From: Desulfobulbaceae bacterium
GTDB taxonomy: Bacteria > Desulfobacterota > Desulfobulbia > Desulfobulbales > Desulfobulbaceae
NCBI GenBank assembly: GCA_024763055.1
Contig: JANTGH010000007.1
Location: 1-52,707 of the forward strand
Reading direction: 5' to 3'
Length of the DNA stretch: 52,707 nt
Made by a program: the position numbers and the translations under genes
Notes under the pieces: model-generated
Told to the model about the DNA's origin: nothing
Seen by the model: only the letters and a program-made list of their open reading frames with translations
Database searches by the model: none
Part shown: piece by piece, positions 25,412-36,128 of the stretch
Layout of the letters: each line of letters begins with the position of its first letter
How positions within the stretch are numbered: the stretch's first letter is position 1

Positions 25412-26503
25412 TTATTGACGACTGGCGGCCATAATAACCTGATGCCACAAAAGGTCAAGAGCAGTTCTCTGTTTGTCAATTGAATCGGCAAGATAGAGCT
25501 GGATAAGCGCCCGGCGCAGATTTTGGCCCGGCCACGTTGTCTTAAAGTAGTGGTCGCCGGTGAGATGATCGGTGAAAAAACGCAGCCCTAACTCAAAACT
25601 GATCAGGATAGCGGCATCAAGGAGAAGTTCACGATCCTGTTCGCCAAGAAGATCCAGGGCCTGTTCGCAGTAGCCGCGCATGACCGCTGCAAACATTTCC
25701 CTCTGAAACACCGCCTTTTCCGGTTTTTCAATCTCCTCACCCGCAGGATTACAACAGGAACGCAGGCAGTCGCCGAGATCATATAACAGGGGTCCCGACA
25801 TAACCGTGTCAAGATCAATAAGACTGATGGCGGTGTCGCTGTTTTGGGCAAAGAGAAAATTACCGACCTTGGGATCACCATGAATCAGAGAAGAATGCAG
25901 CCGGGGACGGCAGGTCTCCAGGATACCCGCCCGACTCCGAAACCCATGTATCAGAGCGGCGCATTGGTGCTCCGCTTCACTGGGCGAATGTTCCTCTCTC
26001 TTGACCTGATCATACTGTCGCAGATAACACGTCGTCTGATGAAAGCCGGGCAGGGGATCATGGAGGGTATCCGCATCAAAATCCGCTAACAGATGATGAA
26101 AACAACCGAGCAGACGACCGATCTCCCTGCCCTGCCCGGCTGATTCAATCACCGGAAAATTCCGTGAATTTTCAATCCAGGTGAGCAGTCGCCAGGAGCT
26201 GCCGGAATCGTCTTCAAACGTGGCCGCTCCTGCCGGTGACTGTATGATGTGGGGTATCTGAATTGAGCATATGCGCGTTGTCGCAACGTGCCGACGAAGG
26301 TGGGAGGTTACACGCCGCAGGTTTTCCATTACCCGCCAGGGTTCTGGAAAAACAGCCGGGCTTAATCTCTGCAGGAGATATTGGTTGCCGGATACAAGCC
26401 GAATCTGGAGAGAATCGTTGACATTACCGCCGTTGATCGGGACGATCTCGGCAACTTTCTGGTCAGGGAGAAAAAAAGAAAGGGCTGCTTGAGCGGCCTT
26501 CAC
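25412..26503 (-). CDS. APH-fold small-molecule kinase, N-acetylhexosamine 1-kinase-like
   Basis: The 363-residue protein has the aminoglycoside-phosphotransferase kinase fold. It shows the N-terminal loop INGGNVNDSLQI (23-34), catalytic HGDPKVGNFLF (Asp 210) and the metal site IDLDTVMSGPLLYDLGD (229-245). The last motif closely resembles NahK-type sugar 1-kinases and not antibiotic kinases, so a hexosamine or related sugar is the likely substrate. Stop and start overlap the MazG gene by 4 nt. Confidence 0.85.
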   Translation of the reverse strand: MKAAQAALSFFLPDQKVAEIVPINGGNVNDSLQIRLVSGNQYLLQRLSPAVFPEPWRVMENLRRVTSHLRRHVATTRICSIQIPHIIQSPAGAATFEDDSGSSWRLLTWIENSRNFPVIESAGQGREIGRLLGCFHHLLADFDADTLHDPLPGFHQTTCYLRQYDQVKREEHSPSEAEHQCAALIHGFRSRAGILETCRPRLHSSLIHGDPKVGNFLFAQNSDTAISLIDLDTVMSGPLLYDLGDCLRSCCNPAGEEIEKPEKAVFQREMFAAVMRGYCEQALDLLGEQDRELLLDAAILISFELGLRFFTDHLTGDHYFKTTWPGQNLRRALIQLYLADSIDKQRTALDLLWHQVIMAASRQ

Positions 26504-26862
26504 GGCCTGTCCTTCCAGGCAGTATACTTTTCGCTGCTGCCTCTTGCTCGCTCGACCGGATATTTTTTTCCATTAAGCCGCATTTTTTTCTCTGCCGCGG
26601 CCAGGAGATCAATATCCAGCCGATCGCTTAAACGGCAGAGGTAGATGAGCACATCGGCCATTTCCATGGCAACCTCTTCCCTTTGTTCCGCCGTCAGTTC
26701 ACAACTTTGCTGCTCACTGAGCCACTGAAAATGCTCCACCAGCTCTCCGGCCTCGACAATAAGCGCCATGCTCAAATTCTTCGGACTGTGAAACTGCTCC
26801 CAGTTGCGCTCATCGGCAAAGGATCGTATGGACCGGGTGAGATCGATCAAGGAATCAGACAT
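26500..26862 (-). CDS. MazG-like nucleotide pyrophosphohydrolase
   Basis: The 120-residue all-alpha NTP pyrophosphatase has the metal motif E37-x2-E40 (EAGELVEHFQWL) and E67-x2-D70 (EMADVLIYL). This is the short single-domain type close to RS21-C6/dCTPase proteins, thought to remove abnormal dNTPs. It probably shares a message with the kinase gene, which starts within its last codons. Confidence 0.9.
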   Translation of the reverse strand: MSDSLIDLTRSIRSFADERNWEQFHSPKNLSMALIVEAGELVEHFQWLSEQQSCELTAEQREEVAMEMADVLIYLCRLSDRLDIDLLAAAEKKMRLNGKKYPVERARGSSEKYTAWKDRP

Positions 26863-26921
26863 ATAATGACAAGATATTTTTAAATGGAAAACAATTAATA
26901 AAACAATTAATTGAAGGACCC

Positions 26922-26956
26922 AAAAAAAACTCCGGCACCCTGATGGGGCGCCGGAG
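26922..26956 (-). terminator. Intrinsic terminator of degP
   Basis: CTCCGGC (26930-26936) pairs with GCCGGAG (26950-26956), with further pairing of CCC and GGG inside. Eight T follow on the minus strand. It lies just past the degP stop. Confidence 0.88.
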
Positions 26957-26968
26957 CAAAGAGAAAAA

Positions 26969-28429
26969 TTATTCAGCCCTCAGGACAACATACTGGCTGA
27001 AATCACCGGCACGCACCCTGAGCAGGACCTGTTTTTTATGTTTTGATCGCTTAAGTGCCCCTTTCAGTTCTTTCAAATTATGCACTCTCAGCTTATTAAC
27101 CTCTTCGATGAGTTGTCCAGCCTGCAGACCAACCCGACCTGCAGGGCTGTCGGGCTCAACTTCTGCAATCAGGACGCCCTGACCTTTCTCATAGCCAAAC
27201 TGTCCGGCCAACTCCGGGGTCAAATTCTGAAGACTCAAGCCCATATCAGCAAGAGGCGACCTGCCGGCTTGTTTTGCCGTCTGTGCAAAATCAGCAGGCT
27301 GCTCACCAATAGCCACGGGAATACTGTACTTCTTACCATCCCGGATAACCGTCAGCACAAGCTTGGTCCCCGGAGAGGTCATGGCAATGGCATTGCGCAG
27401 CTCTGCGACATTGTCCACTTTTTTGCCGTCAATGGCAAGCACAACATCACCTTGCTTGATACCTGCTTTTTCTGCGGGTGAATGAGCCGAGACCTCGGAG
27501 ATGAGAACACCATGGGTGGACGTCAGATTAAACGATTTGGCGAGGTCTTTATTTACGTTCTGGATCATGACGCCGAGCCAGCCGCGAGTGACCTTGCCAT
27601 GTTGTAAGAGTTGCTGTTCGATATTCTTTGCCATATTAATGGGAATGGCGAATCCAATCCCCATATAGCCGCCACTGCGTGAAAATATGGCCGAATTGAT
27701 ACCGATGGCTTCGCCATGGATATTCAGCAGAGGTCCACCGGAATTGCCGGGATTAATGGCGGCATCGGTCTGGATGTAATTTTCGTAATCACTGATTCCC
27801 ATACGGTTACGGCCCTTGGCACTGACCACACCCACAGTAACGGTTTGATACAGCTCAAAGGGATTGCCGATGGCAATGACCCATTCGCCGACCTGAAGTT
27901 TGTCGGAATTGCCAAGCGGCAATACCGGTAAATTTTTTCCGTCAATTTTAATCAAAGCAACATCGGACTGGGGATCGGTGCCCACGACCTTAGCAGTAAA
28001 TTCACGTTCATCAGACAATCGCACTGTTATTTTATCCGCATCTGAAACCACATGATTATTGGTCAGAATATAGCCGTCCGCGTCAATAATAAATCCGGAG
28101 CCGGCACCTCTCTGCTTGAATTCGCGCTGGCGGGGAATTCTTGGATGTTTAAACTGAGGCCCGAAAAATCGTTCAAAGAAGGGATCACTAAAAAAATCAT
28201 AAGGGCTCCCCTGTCCACCGGCAACATGCACCGATTTTTCCACCTCTACATACACCACCGCCGGTCCGGCTTTTTTGACCACCGCGGCAAAGGCTTTGGC
28301 GGAACGATCAAGCAGGGCGATATTTTCATCATCACCGGCAAGCGCGCCACCGACTGTTAAAAAAAAGAGTACCAAAAAAACAAGTGCGGCCGTCACAGAA
28401 TTCTGAATAGGCTTTGATATTCTACTCAT
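26969..28429 (-). CDS. degP: Periplasmic serine protease DegP/HtrA (Do family)
   Basis: The 486-residue protein has a signal peptide (about 1-31, ending GGALAG). The trypsin-like domain shows the catalytic triad His126 (TNNHVV), Asp156 (SDVALI) and Ser230 (NPGNSGGPL). Two PDZ domains follow (about 285-375 and 395-480), each with the carboxylate-binding loop (GWLGV; MGLSL). GGAGAAAG precedes the ATG. It degrades or refolds misfolded envelope proteins. The gene is monocistronic. Confidence 0.95.
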   Translation of the reverse strand: MSRISKPIQNSVTAALVFLVLFFLTVGGALAGDDENIALLDRSAKAFAAVVKKAGPAVVYVEVEKSVHVAGGQGSPYDFFSDPFFERFFGPQFKHPRIPRQREFKQRGAGSGFIIDADGYILTNNHVVSDADKITVRLSDEREFTAKVVGTDPQSDVALIKIDGKNLPVLPLGNSDKLQVGEWVIAIGNPFELYQTVTVGVVSAKGRNRMGISDYENYIQTDAAINPGNSGGPLLNIHGEAIGINSAIFSRSGGYMGIGFAIPINMAKNIEQQLLQHGKVTRGWLGVMIQNVNKDLAKSFNLTSTHGVLISEVSAHSPAEKAGIKQGDVVLAIDGKKVDNVAELRNAIAMTSPGTKLVLTVIRDGKKYSIPVAIGEQPADFAQTAKQAGRSPLADMGLSLQNLTPELAGQFGYEKGQGVLIAEVEPDSPAGRVGLQAGQLIEEVNKLRVHNLKELKGALKRSKHKKQVLLRVRAGDFSQYVVLRAE

Positions 28430-28557
28430 AACGCTTTCTCCAAATAATTTTCAGGGGGTTATATATTCATCATCCACAATACATTTGGTACAATGATGCT
28501 TCCGGGTAATTTCGTCAAGGCGGACAGGTAAGATTGTTATCAGATCGGACCAGCAGC

Positions 28558-28601
28558 AATAAAAAACCCCGGCAGGAAAAAGAGGGAGGAACCTGCCGGG
28601 G
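28558..28601 (-). terminator. Orphan minus-strand terminator
   Basis: CCCCGGCAGG (28567-28576) pairs perfectly with CCTGCCGGGG (28592-28601). The minus strand then reads six T and ATT. No minus-strand gene lies between here and 29512, so the transcript it ends is unknown: either read-through from trmO or a small RNA. Confidence 0.7.
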
Positions 28602-29122
28602 AAAGGAAGAAAAATGTTAAAACAAAATGCCAACTCGTTTTTGCAGACATCATGTCTTCCAATCTGCCTGACGTTGTCATTTGTTTTTTATTATGCCAAT
28701 ATCATGCCTGAATATATCCAACCTGATTATCAGGTTGAAATATCGTCATATTATTTTTTCAAAGTATTTTTTTATTTCTTTACACCGACTCTTATTGTAA
28801 AAAAAATACACGGTGACTGTCTCTCTTTGGGTACTTTTTACCCACCAGGGCTCTGTTGGTCATCGTACTCTATTATCTTGCTTTGCGAAAAATCTGAGGT
28901 AACATGAAATCATGTACATTCATCGTAGTTTATGATTACCATGCAAATACAACCGGCAGAAATCAGGGATAACATCACTTATGGATACCTTAAGCTGGAA
29001 AACATACATCACGATGCGGCAACCTGAAGATATCAGATACGTCGAGATCTATAAACCAGCTACAAATGATACCGGTCTATCCGGCATCATTTCGCCGGTC
29101 GCTGAAAAAGGACAATCTTGAC
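28602..29122. other. AT-rich intergenic region without a convincing gene
   Basis: This stretch is clearly more AT-rich than its surroundings. A 97-codon plus-strand frame (28614-28907) has a purine-rich leader, but its product is mostly Phe/Tyr/Leu with no recognisable domain, and I do not call it. TGGGTA-N5-TACCCA lies at 28828-28844. A minus-strand small RNA ending at the 28558-28601 terminator is possible. Confidence 0.4.
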
Positions 29123-29398
29123 ATGGCCCGCCCGTCATCACCACCGGATAAAAGCGTTGTCATCAGGTGCCCCCGTCTTGGCCATGAAATCTATTTTGAT
29201 TATTGCCGCCGGGAAAATATGGGGCTGCCCTGCTTTAAAATTCTCGACTGCTGGTTCGCCTATTTTCAAGTCGAGGAGTACATGCGCCAAAGCCTGACGG
29301 AACAGGAATGGAAGGATGTTTTTGAAAATCCCGGTACACCAAAAATTCTCTCCCTGCTTGAAAGCATACGCAAGGCACAGAAAGCTCCGAAGAAATAA
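29123..29398 (+). CDS. Small conserved-looking protein with four paired cysteines
   Basis: No named domain is recognised in this 91-residue protein. It starts at ATG 29123 with AAGGA upstream. Residues about 15-43 hold CPRLGHEIYFDYC and GLPCFKILDCW: four cysteines in a compact block that could bind a metal or form disulphides. There is no signal peptide. The C-terminal half is helical and basic at the end (RKAQKAPKK). My recollection is that similar CP-LG...YCR...PC...DCW proteins occur in Desulfobacterota; I could not check this. Confidence 0.65.
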   Translation: MARPSSPPDKSVVIRCPRLGHEIYFDYCRRENMGLPCFKILDCWFAYFQVEEYMRQSLTEQEWKDVFENPGTPKILSLLESIRKAQKAPKK

Positions 29399-29511
29399 CC
29401 GCGTTTTTCCCTTTACCGCCTTGTTGCCGCTGATACCGCGGCATTTCCTGCGAATTTGTCATGAAATGCCCTGGCCGGCCGATGGCGCCGCCCTGTTCTC
29501 CCCGGTTCCCT

Positions 29512-29904
29512 CTATATTTTTTTCTTGATATCAATAATGGGTGTATTGTCCAGGACGTCAACACCCGACACCGCTATTGTATTCTCATCAATCGCCTGGA
29601 CCAGAAGCTCGGAAAGGGCAATTGGATTGGGCCGCGCCGGACTGCGGGTGGCAAAGACACCACGCAACTCTCTGGACGAATCTCCCCGGGGATGCACCTT
29701 TAAAATGCTGCGGTCTGCTTTATGGAGCCAGAAAAGGACAACAATGGTCTGCCCCTTCGTAATTCCATCAAGACCGTCCCGATACTTTGGATAAATTTCC
29801 AGTATTCCTGTTCGGTTTGATTCACTGAAATTTTTGGGTGCATCGGCAAGACGGGTAATATCACCGTGCAGAATGCCGATACAGTGCAACCGTGGTTCTT
29901 CCAT
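29512..29904 (-). CDS. TrmO/TsaA-domain tRNA methyltransferase, short form
   Basis: The 130-residue protein (ATG 29904, GGGAG about 10 nt upstream) is a single TsaA/YaeB beta-barrel with the SAM-binding signature GVFATRSPARPNPIALS (about 85-101). TrmO N6-methylates t6A37 in tRNA-Thr. E. coli TrmO is about 235 residues; this lacks the C-terminal extension, so the tRNA target is less certain. Confidence 0.87.
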   Translation of the reverse strand: MEEPRLHCIGILHGDITRLADAPKNFSESNRTGILEIYPKYRDGLDGITKGQTIVVLFWLHKADRSILKVHPRGDSSRELRGVFATRSPARPNPIALSELLVQAIDENTIAVSGVDVLDNTPIIDIKKKI

Positions 29905-29984
29905 TACTCTATTCTCCCTTCTCCCATGAAACACGCAACTATACCCGGGTAATATAAAAAAAGAGTTACGGGCCGCTCAGCAGG

Positions 29985-32282
<2,298 letters not shown>

Positions 32283-32670
32283 AACATATCAAAACTATGG
32301 CAAATAGATAAAAGTCAACGTCAGTTTATTTATTCGTGTTCCCAGGATGATATAAGCTGGTATCATGTAACCAGCATGGCTGGACCAAAATTTCAGGACA
32401 CAGCCACAACGAACGATGAAAGTGTCGTCAGAGTCAACGCCTTGAAGGGCACTTTCATATAAAATGATAGGGGAAATTTTACCCAATAGCAAATTATGAT
32501 AGGAAGAAATGTCGATTTCCGCCGCTACCGAAACGGTTCGGCCAGAGATCCTTCGAGACAAGGGGAAAATCCCCACGCAGATCCTCAAAAAACACGGTGA
32601 GCTGCTACTACCTTATTACACTATATAGGGTATGCCCACTTCCTGTTTCACCCAAAATATAGATTTTTTC
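32283..32670. other. AT-rich spacer upstream of the riboswitch promoter
   Basis: I see no gene or structured RNA in this stretch; short frames on both strands lack recognisable products. It contains the divergent start region of the histidine kinase. Confidence 0.5.
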
Positions 32671-32699
32671 TTGACCCTTATGCATTCTTCAGGTACGCT
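32671..32699 (+). promoter_or_regulatory. Sigma-70-like promoter of the cobalamin riboswitch transcript
   Basis: TTGACC (32671-32676) and TACGCT (32694-32699) are 17 bp apart. Transcription would start close to the first riboswitch stem. Confidence 0.5.
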
Positions 32700-32894
32700 G
32701 GCAGGCAAATAAATGTTCAGGTGTCCGCCATCCGGCGGATGAAAAGGGAACCCGGTGCAAATCCGGGACGGGCCCGCCGCTGTAACCCTGCTCTTGTTTT
32801 GTACCGGCAAGAACTTCTTCAACGATATATGTCACTGTTCCGCTGAGCGGAATGGGAAGGCGGTTGAAGGGACAGGGAAGCCAGAAGACCTGCC
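32700..32894 (+). ncRNA. Cobalamin (B12) riboswitch aptamer
   Basis: Outer stem GGCAGG (32700-32705) pairs with CCTGCC (32889-32894). The conserved core reads GATGAAAAGGGAACCCGGTG, then CAAATCCGGGACGGGCCCGCCGCTGTAAC in two parts. The B12-box-like GGGAAGCCAGAAGACCTGCC follows at 32875-32894. These are the invariant elements of the cobalamin family. It controls the methyltransferase gene at 33026, whose family works with a corrinoid partner. Confidence 0.95.
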
Positions 32895-32957
32895 TGTGAC
32901 ATACACGGAATTCCCCGAGGATCGGGAAGGCCATGATTCTGTGGATAACAGGGATAT

Positions 32958-32999
32958 CCCGGATCGATTCTTTTTTTATTTTTCGGTCCGGGTTTTTTT
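32958..32999 (+). terminator. Riboswitch expression-platform terminator
   Basis: CCCGGATCGA (32958-32967) pairs with TCGGTCCGGG (32983-32992), with one G-U pair, and seven T follow. It sits between aptamer and gene, so B12 binding most likely ends transcription. GGGATATCCC (32951-32960) overlaps the 5' arm and may form the competing antiterminator. Confidence 0.85.
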
Positions 33000-33025
33000 A
33001 TGCCCGGCCCGAGGGAGAAAATACG

Positions 33026-33832
33026 ATGAACACGCAGAAAAAAAACAGCCTGCTGACCATCGGCGAGGATCTGCATATCCTCAACAACAGATTTCAACAG
33101 GCCGTAGACAGCAGGGACGAGCACAGCCTGATTGCGTTGGCCGATCAACAGATCAAAGGCGGGGCCAAGGCCTTAGATATTAATCTGGGCCCATCTAAAT
33201 CCATGGCGGCCAGACTGATGTGGGTAATGGAAACCATCCAGAGCCAATGGGACATCCCTCTCTTTCTTCCCGCGGGCGGCAACCTTGAAAAAGCGCTGCA
33301 ACTCCACCAGGGCAAGGCGACGATCAACGCGGTAACCGCTGACCCGAAGCGCCTTGATCCGGTCATAACACTGGCCCGTGATTACAATGCCAATCTCGTC
33401 GTCCTGTTGACCAAGCCAGGATTATGGACCGCCGGCAACCAACAACAGTTGCAGTTAGCTCTAAACGTGCTGGAAAGAAGCGATGCCATCGGCCTGCCCT
33501 TGGACAATCTTTATCTTGATCCGGTGTTCTCGGTTCGTACCGACCCCATGACCTGGAACTTAAGTGGCGGTATGCCCGATCTGGACAGGGTTCTTGAGCT
33601 GATCAGCTTCATCGGCGAGCTTACAGATCAGCGGGCCGGAACAATCCTTGCCCTCAGCAACGGCACCCTTGGCCTGCCTGCCCATAAACGTTCAGCATTG
33701 CACTGCCGGATGCTGCCGCTGCTCATCGAAGCCGGTTTACGGGCCGTTATTCTCAATTGCCGGGACAATGCATTGATGAAGGTTGCCCGTTCCCTTGATA
33801 CCGCCTCCCGGACGTGCAGAAAAGCCGCCTGA
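33026..33832 (+). CDS. Pterin-binding methyltetrahydrofolate:corrinoid methyltransferase-like protein (MeTr)
   Basis: The 268-residue TIM-barrel protein of the pterin-binding family starts at ATG 33026, GGGAG 10 nt upstream. Family markers are GGAKALDINLGPSKS (about 45-60), LYLDPVFSV (about 170-178) and LSNGTLGLP (about 218-226). MeTr (AcsE) moves the methyl group of methyl-tetrahydrofolate to a corrinoid protein in the Wood-Ljungdahl pathway; related MtgA-type proteins serve methylamine routes. No acs genes are in view. B12 riboswitch control is unusual for a stand-alone gene and supports a corrinoid role. Confidence 0.87.
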   Translation: MNTQKKNSLLTIGEDLHILNNRFQQAVDSRDEHSLIALADQQIKGGAKALDINLGPSKSMAARLMWVMETIQSQWDIPLFLPAGGNLEKALQLHQGKATINAVTADPKRLDPVITLARDYNANLVVLLTKPGLWTAGNQQQLQLALNVLERSDAIGLPLDNLYLDPVFSVRTDPMTWNLSGGMPDLDRVLELISFIGELTDQRAGTILALSNGTLGLPAHKRSALHCRMLPLLIEAGLRAVILNCRDNALMKVARSLDTASRTCRKAA

Positions 33833-33847
33833 ACGGCTTTGGCAGAA

Positions 33848-33886
33848 GCGGGAATCCGGAATAGAGTAAAATACGTGGATTCCCGC
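33848..33886. repeat. Isolated GCGGGAATCC...GGATTCCCGC inverted repeat
   Basis: Perfect 10-bp arms (33848-33857 and 33877-33886) with a 19-nt spacer. Same ATTCCC/GGGAAT class as the repeats at 4743 and 8886. It follows the MeTr stop; a separate 7-bp hairpin (AAAGCCG/CGGCTTT, 33821-33840) spans the stop codon and has no T tract. Confidence 0.8.
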
Positions 33887-33928
33887 CCAAAAAACCTGCG
33901 GAACGAACGAGAACCATACCAAAAAAAC

Positions 33929-35740
33929 TTACTCTGTCTTTTTTCCGGCCTGTTCACTGAATTTTTCCAGTTGCCGACGGTAGTACGCGGCATTCTCGGG
34001 ATCAAGACGAATGGCCTTGAGTTCAACGGCCATAGCCTCCTCGGCAAGACCGTTGGCAAAGTAGGCAGAGGCCAGGGTATCAAGGATAAAACCCTTCTCC
34101 TTAAGTAAAACGGCTGTCCGGGCCAGGGTCAGGGCGCGGACCGGATCACGCAGGGACTTATCCTTTGCCGTGAGCAACAGCCAGGCCAGGTTATTGTTAA
34201 GTTCCGCATTCATCGGGTTGATTGCCAGCGCCCTGCCGTAGGCCTCAATAGCCTTTTTCTCCATCGCTTCCTTCTGCATCAGGTCGCCAAGCAATTGCAG
34301 CCACAGGCTGTTTTCCGGTTCATCTTTAAGTTTCTGCTGCAGGACGGCCTGGGCATACCGGGTCTCGTACCCGGCAGCCATTGATTCCACGTCAAGCCGG
34401 GGCATGGCAAACATCAAAACAGCAATTACCAGAAAATATCCCGCGAGACTGGCAGTTACTTTACGGTTATGGCGCTTGACGAGCGATCTGTCCTGTTCGC
34501 ATCGCTCAAGAAAATCAATCCGCTCGCCGATGCCGAAATGGTGCCAGTTTTTCTCATCACGATTATTACCGCTTAATTCAGCAATCTTTTCAAAAGACCG
34601 AACAAGAGGCCGGCCGGTTCCCTGGGCCGAAAAAACATAGAGATCCGCCTGCCGCTCAAAATTGCGGATAAAATACCCAAAAATAAAACGAAAATAAATC
34701 AGCATAAAGGCAAGAAGAAAAACACCCCCGCAAGCGGCAAGCAGCGTATCCGGACCGATCTGGAGCACATCAAGCAGCCGGTAAAAAAAATCGCTGCCAA
34801 GCAACAGGTACGGCAGGGGTTCGACAAGTTTACCGGCCAGCAGGCTGAATCCTAAAAATAACAGAATATATAAGACAAGATGCAGTTTTTTTACGTGGCC
34901 GATCTCATGGGCCAGCACCGAGTCCAGCTCACGGGCATCAAGAGTTGCCACCAGAGCCGGTGTGAGCATCAAATAACGAAAACGGGGTACAATCCCCATG
35001 ACGGCTGCGGTAAGTACCTGCCCTTCAAACAGCGGCCAGTATAAAATCTCCGAAGAAAAGCCCTGCGACCGGCAGAATGTTTCAATGTGCGTGCGCAACG
35101 GTCCCGCTGGCATCGGTTTGCATCCCCAGAGCCAGCGGACCAGCGGTGGGAAAAACAGGGCCAGGAAACAGACAAATACGGCAAAGAGCAACAGGTCACC
35201 CCAGGAAGAGGTCAGCACTGTCTGAAAACCGGGCCAGGGCAGTAGGGTTAGAAGATCAAAGAATGCCGACAGTACGAGATAGGGCAGCACAATGGGCAGG
35301 TTTGCCTTGATATTGGAGACAATAAAACTGCCGGTGGAATACCGGCGGTGAAAAACTGCCTGATAAGCCTCTCGCCCCTTTGCCCACATAATGGAGAGCA
35401 GGAAAAAAAAGATGGCCAGTCCGGTAAAATTTTCCAGGACCGGCAAACGATCCTCCAGGGACAGAGGATGAAGATAATATTTCAGGTCAAGTCCGTAGAC
35501 AAAGACGATAAAAAGGACGACAGCAAGAAGAGAGAGCTTCTTTTCCGCTGTAAAATAAAGCTGACTTGCGGTGTTTTTGCATCGCCCATAGAACGCCCGG
35601 GCAATTCGGGAATAAAGAAAACAGAGAAGAACCGCAAATGATAAGGCCTGCCAGGAAGAAAGACTGGGCTCCTTAACCGGCGTATTAGTGGAAAAAATAA
35701 AAATCACCACAAGAAAATAGAGTAAATTTGCATAAATCAT
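33929..35740 (-). CDS. Membrane M48-family metalloprotease with C-terminal TPR repeats
   Basis: The 603-residue protein (ATG 35740; a TTG at 35758 is possible) has about five N-terminal membrane helices. The zinc motif HEIGH is at 278-282 (SVLAHEIGHVKKLH), followed by two more helices. A C-terminal TPR region (about 450-590) includes KAIEAYGRALAINPMNAELN and EEAMAVELKAIRLDPENAAY. The plan is HtpX/Ste24-like with a TPR partner domain. It probably degrades damaged membrane proteins. An inverted repeat lies 28-43 bp upstream. Confidence 0.88.
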   Translation of the reverse strand: MIYANLLYFLVVIFIFSTNTPVKEPSLSSWQALSFAVLLCFLYSRIARAFYGRCKNTASQLYFTAEKKLSLLAVVLFIVFVYGLDLKYYLHPLSLEDRLPVLENFTGLAIFFFLLSIMWAKGREAYQAVFHRRYSTGSFIVSNIKANLPIVLPYLVLSAFFDLLTLLPWPGFQTVLTSSWGDLLLFAVFVCFLALFFPPLVRWLWGCKPMPAGPLRTHIETFCRSQGFSSEILYWPLFEGQVLTAAVMGIVPRFRYLMLTPALVATLDARELDSVLAHEIGHVKKLHLVLYILLFLGFSLLAGKLVEPLPYLLLGSDFFYRLLDVLQIGPDTLLAACGGVFLLAFMLIYFRFIFGYFIRNFERQADLYVFSAQGTGRPLVRSFEKIAELSGNNRDEKNWHHFGIGERIDFLERCEQDRSLVKRHNRKVTASLAGYFLVIAVLMFAMPRLDVESMAAGYETRYAQAVLQQKLKDEPENSLWLQLLGDLMQKEAMEKKAIEAYGRALAINPMNAELNNNLAWLLLTAKDKSLRDPVRALTLARTAVLLKEKGFILDTLASAYFANGLAEEAMAVELKAIRLDPENAAYYRRQLEKFSEQAGKKTE

Positions 35741-35767
35741 AACGTCATGAGGCCTCAAACCCCGTAG

Positions 35768-35783
35768 ATGGGTATTTACCCAT
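35768..35783. promoter_or_regulatory. Inverted repeat ATGGGTA-TT-TACCCAT upstream of the M48 gene
   Basis: A 7-bp palindrome 28 bp upstream of the M48 protease start. On the plus strand T-rich sequence follows, so it could be a weak terminator, but no plus-strand gene ends here. An operator is the other reading. Confidence 0.35.
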
Positions 35784-35811
35784 TATTTTTCCGGCATCAA
35801 TAAAAAAAACA

Positions 35812-35839
35812 TTGACCTATTATAATTTTCTGGTAAAAT
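35812..35839 (+). promoter_or_regulatory. Promoter of the tRNA gene
   Basis: TTGACC (35812-35817), 16-bp spacer, TAAAAT (35834-35839). The predicted start falls about 12 nt before the tRNA. Confidence 0.7.
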
Positions 35840-35858
35840 AAAAAATTTTTCAAACGTT

Positions 35859-35935
35859 GGGCCTATAGCTCAGTTGGCTAGAGCCACCGGCTCATAACCG
35901 GTCGGTCCCTGGTTCGAGTCCAGGTAGGCCCACCA
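35859..35935 (+). tRNA. tRNA-Met (CAU), encoded CCA
   Basis: The 77-nt cloverleaf has acceptor GGGCCTA/TAGGCCC, D arm GCTCAGTTGGCTAGAGC, anticodon stem ACCGG/CCGGT around CTCATAA, TpsiC arm CCTGG-TTCGAGT-CCAGG and 3' ACCA. The anticodon is CAT. It reads as elongator Met; the lysidine-modified Ile2 tRNA shares this anticodon and cannot be fully excluded. It is not initiator, because the anticodon stem lacks three G-C pairs. A strong terminator follows. Confidence 0.95.
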
Positions 35936-36080
35936 GATTTCAGACCATGGAAGAAATCGATTATATGGGTTTCGTCCTTCTTCCTCAACGAAATAAATAC
36001 AGGCTTTTGAAAACAACGCCTTTACGACCATATCTACCCTGCAAACTACCGGTTTGGACAGGGGACAGGAATACAAGAAA

Positions 36081-36113
36081 GAGGTACAGCCCTAAGGGTT
36101 GTACCTCTTTTTC
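36081..36113 (+). terminator. Intrinsic terminator of the tRNA transcript
   Basis: GAGGTACAGCCC (36081-36092) pairs with GGGTTGTACCTC (36096-36107), one G-U pair, 3-nt loop, then TTTTTC. It ends 16 bp before the Nif3 start. Confidence 0.92.
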
Positions 36114-36128
36114 TTTGTAAGCTACCCC

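Noticed and set aside
25412-26503. Aminoglycoside resistance kinase
   Set aside because: The IDLDTVMSGP...YDLGD signature points to sugar 1-kinases; the context is housekeeping.
28614-28907. 97-codon frame with purine-rich leader as a gene
   Set aside because: AT-driven Phe/Tyr/Leu-rich product with no domain or clear helix; overlaps the minus-strand terminator region.
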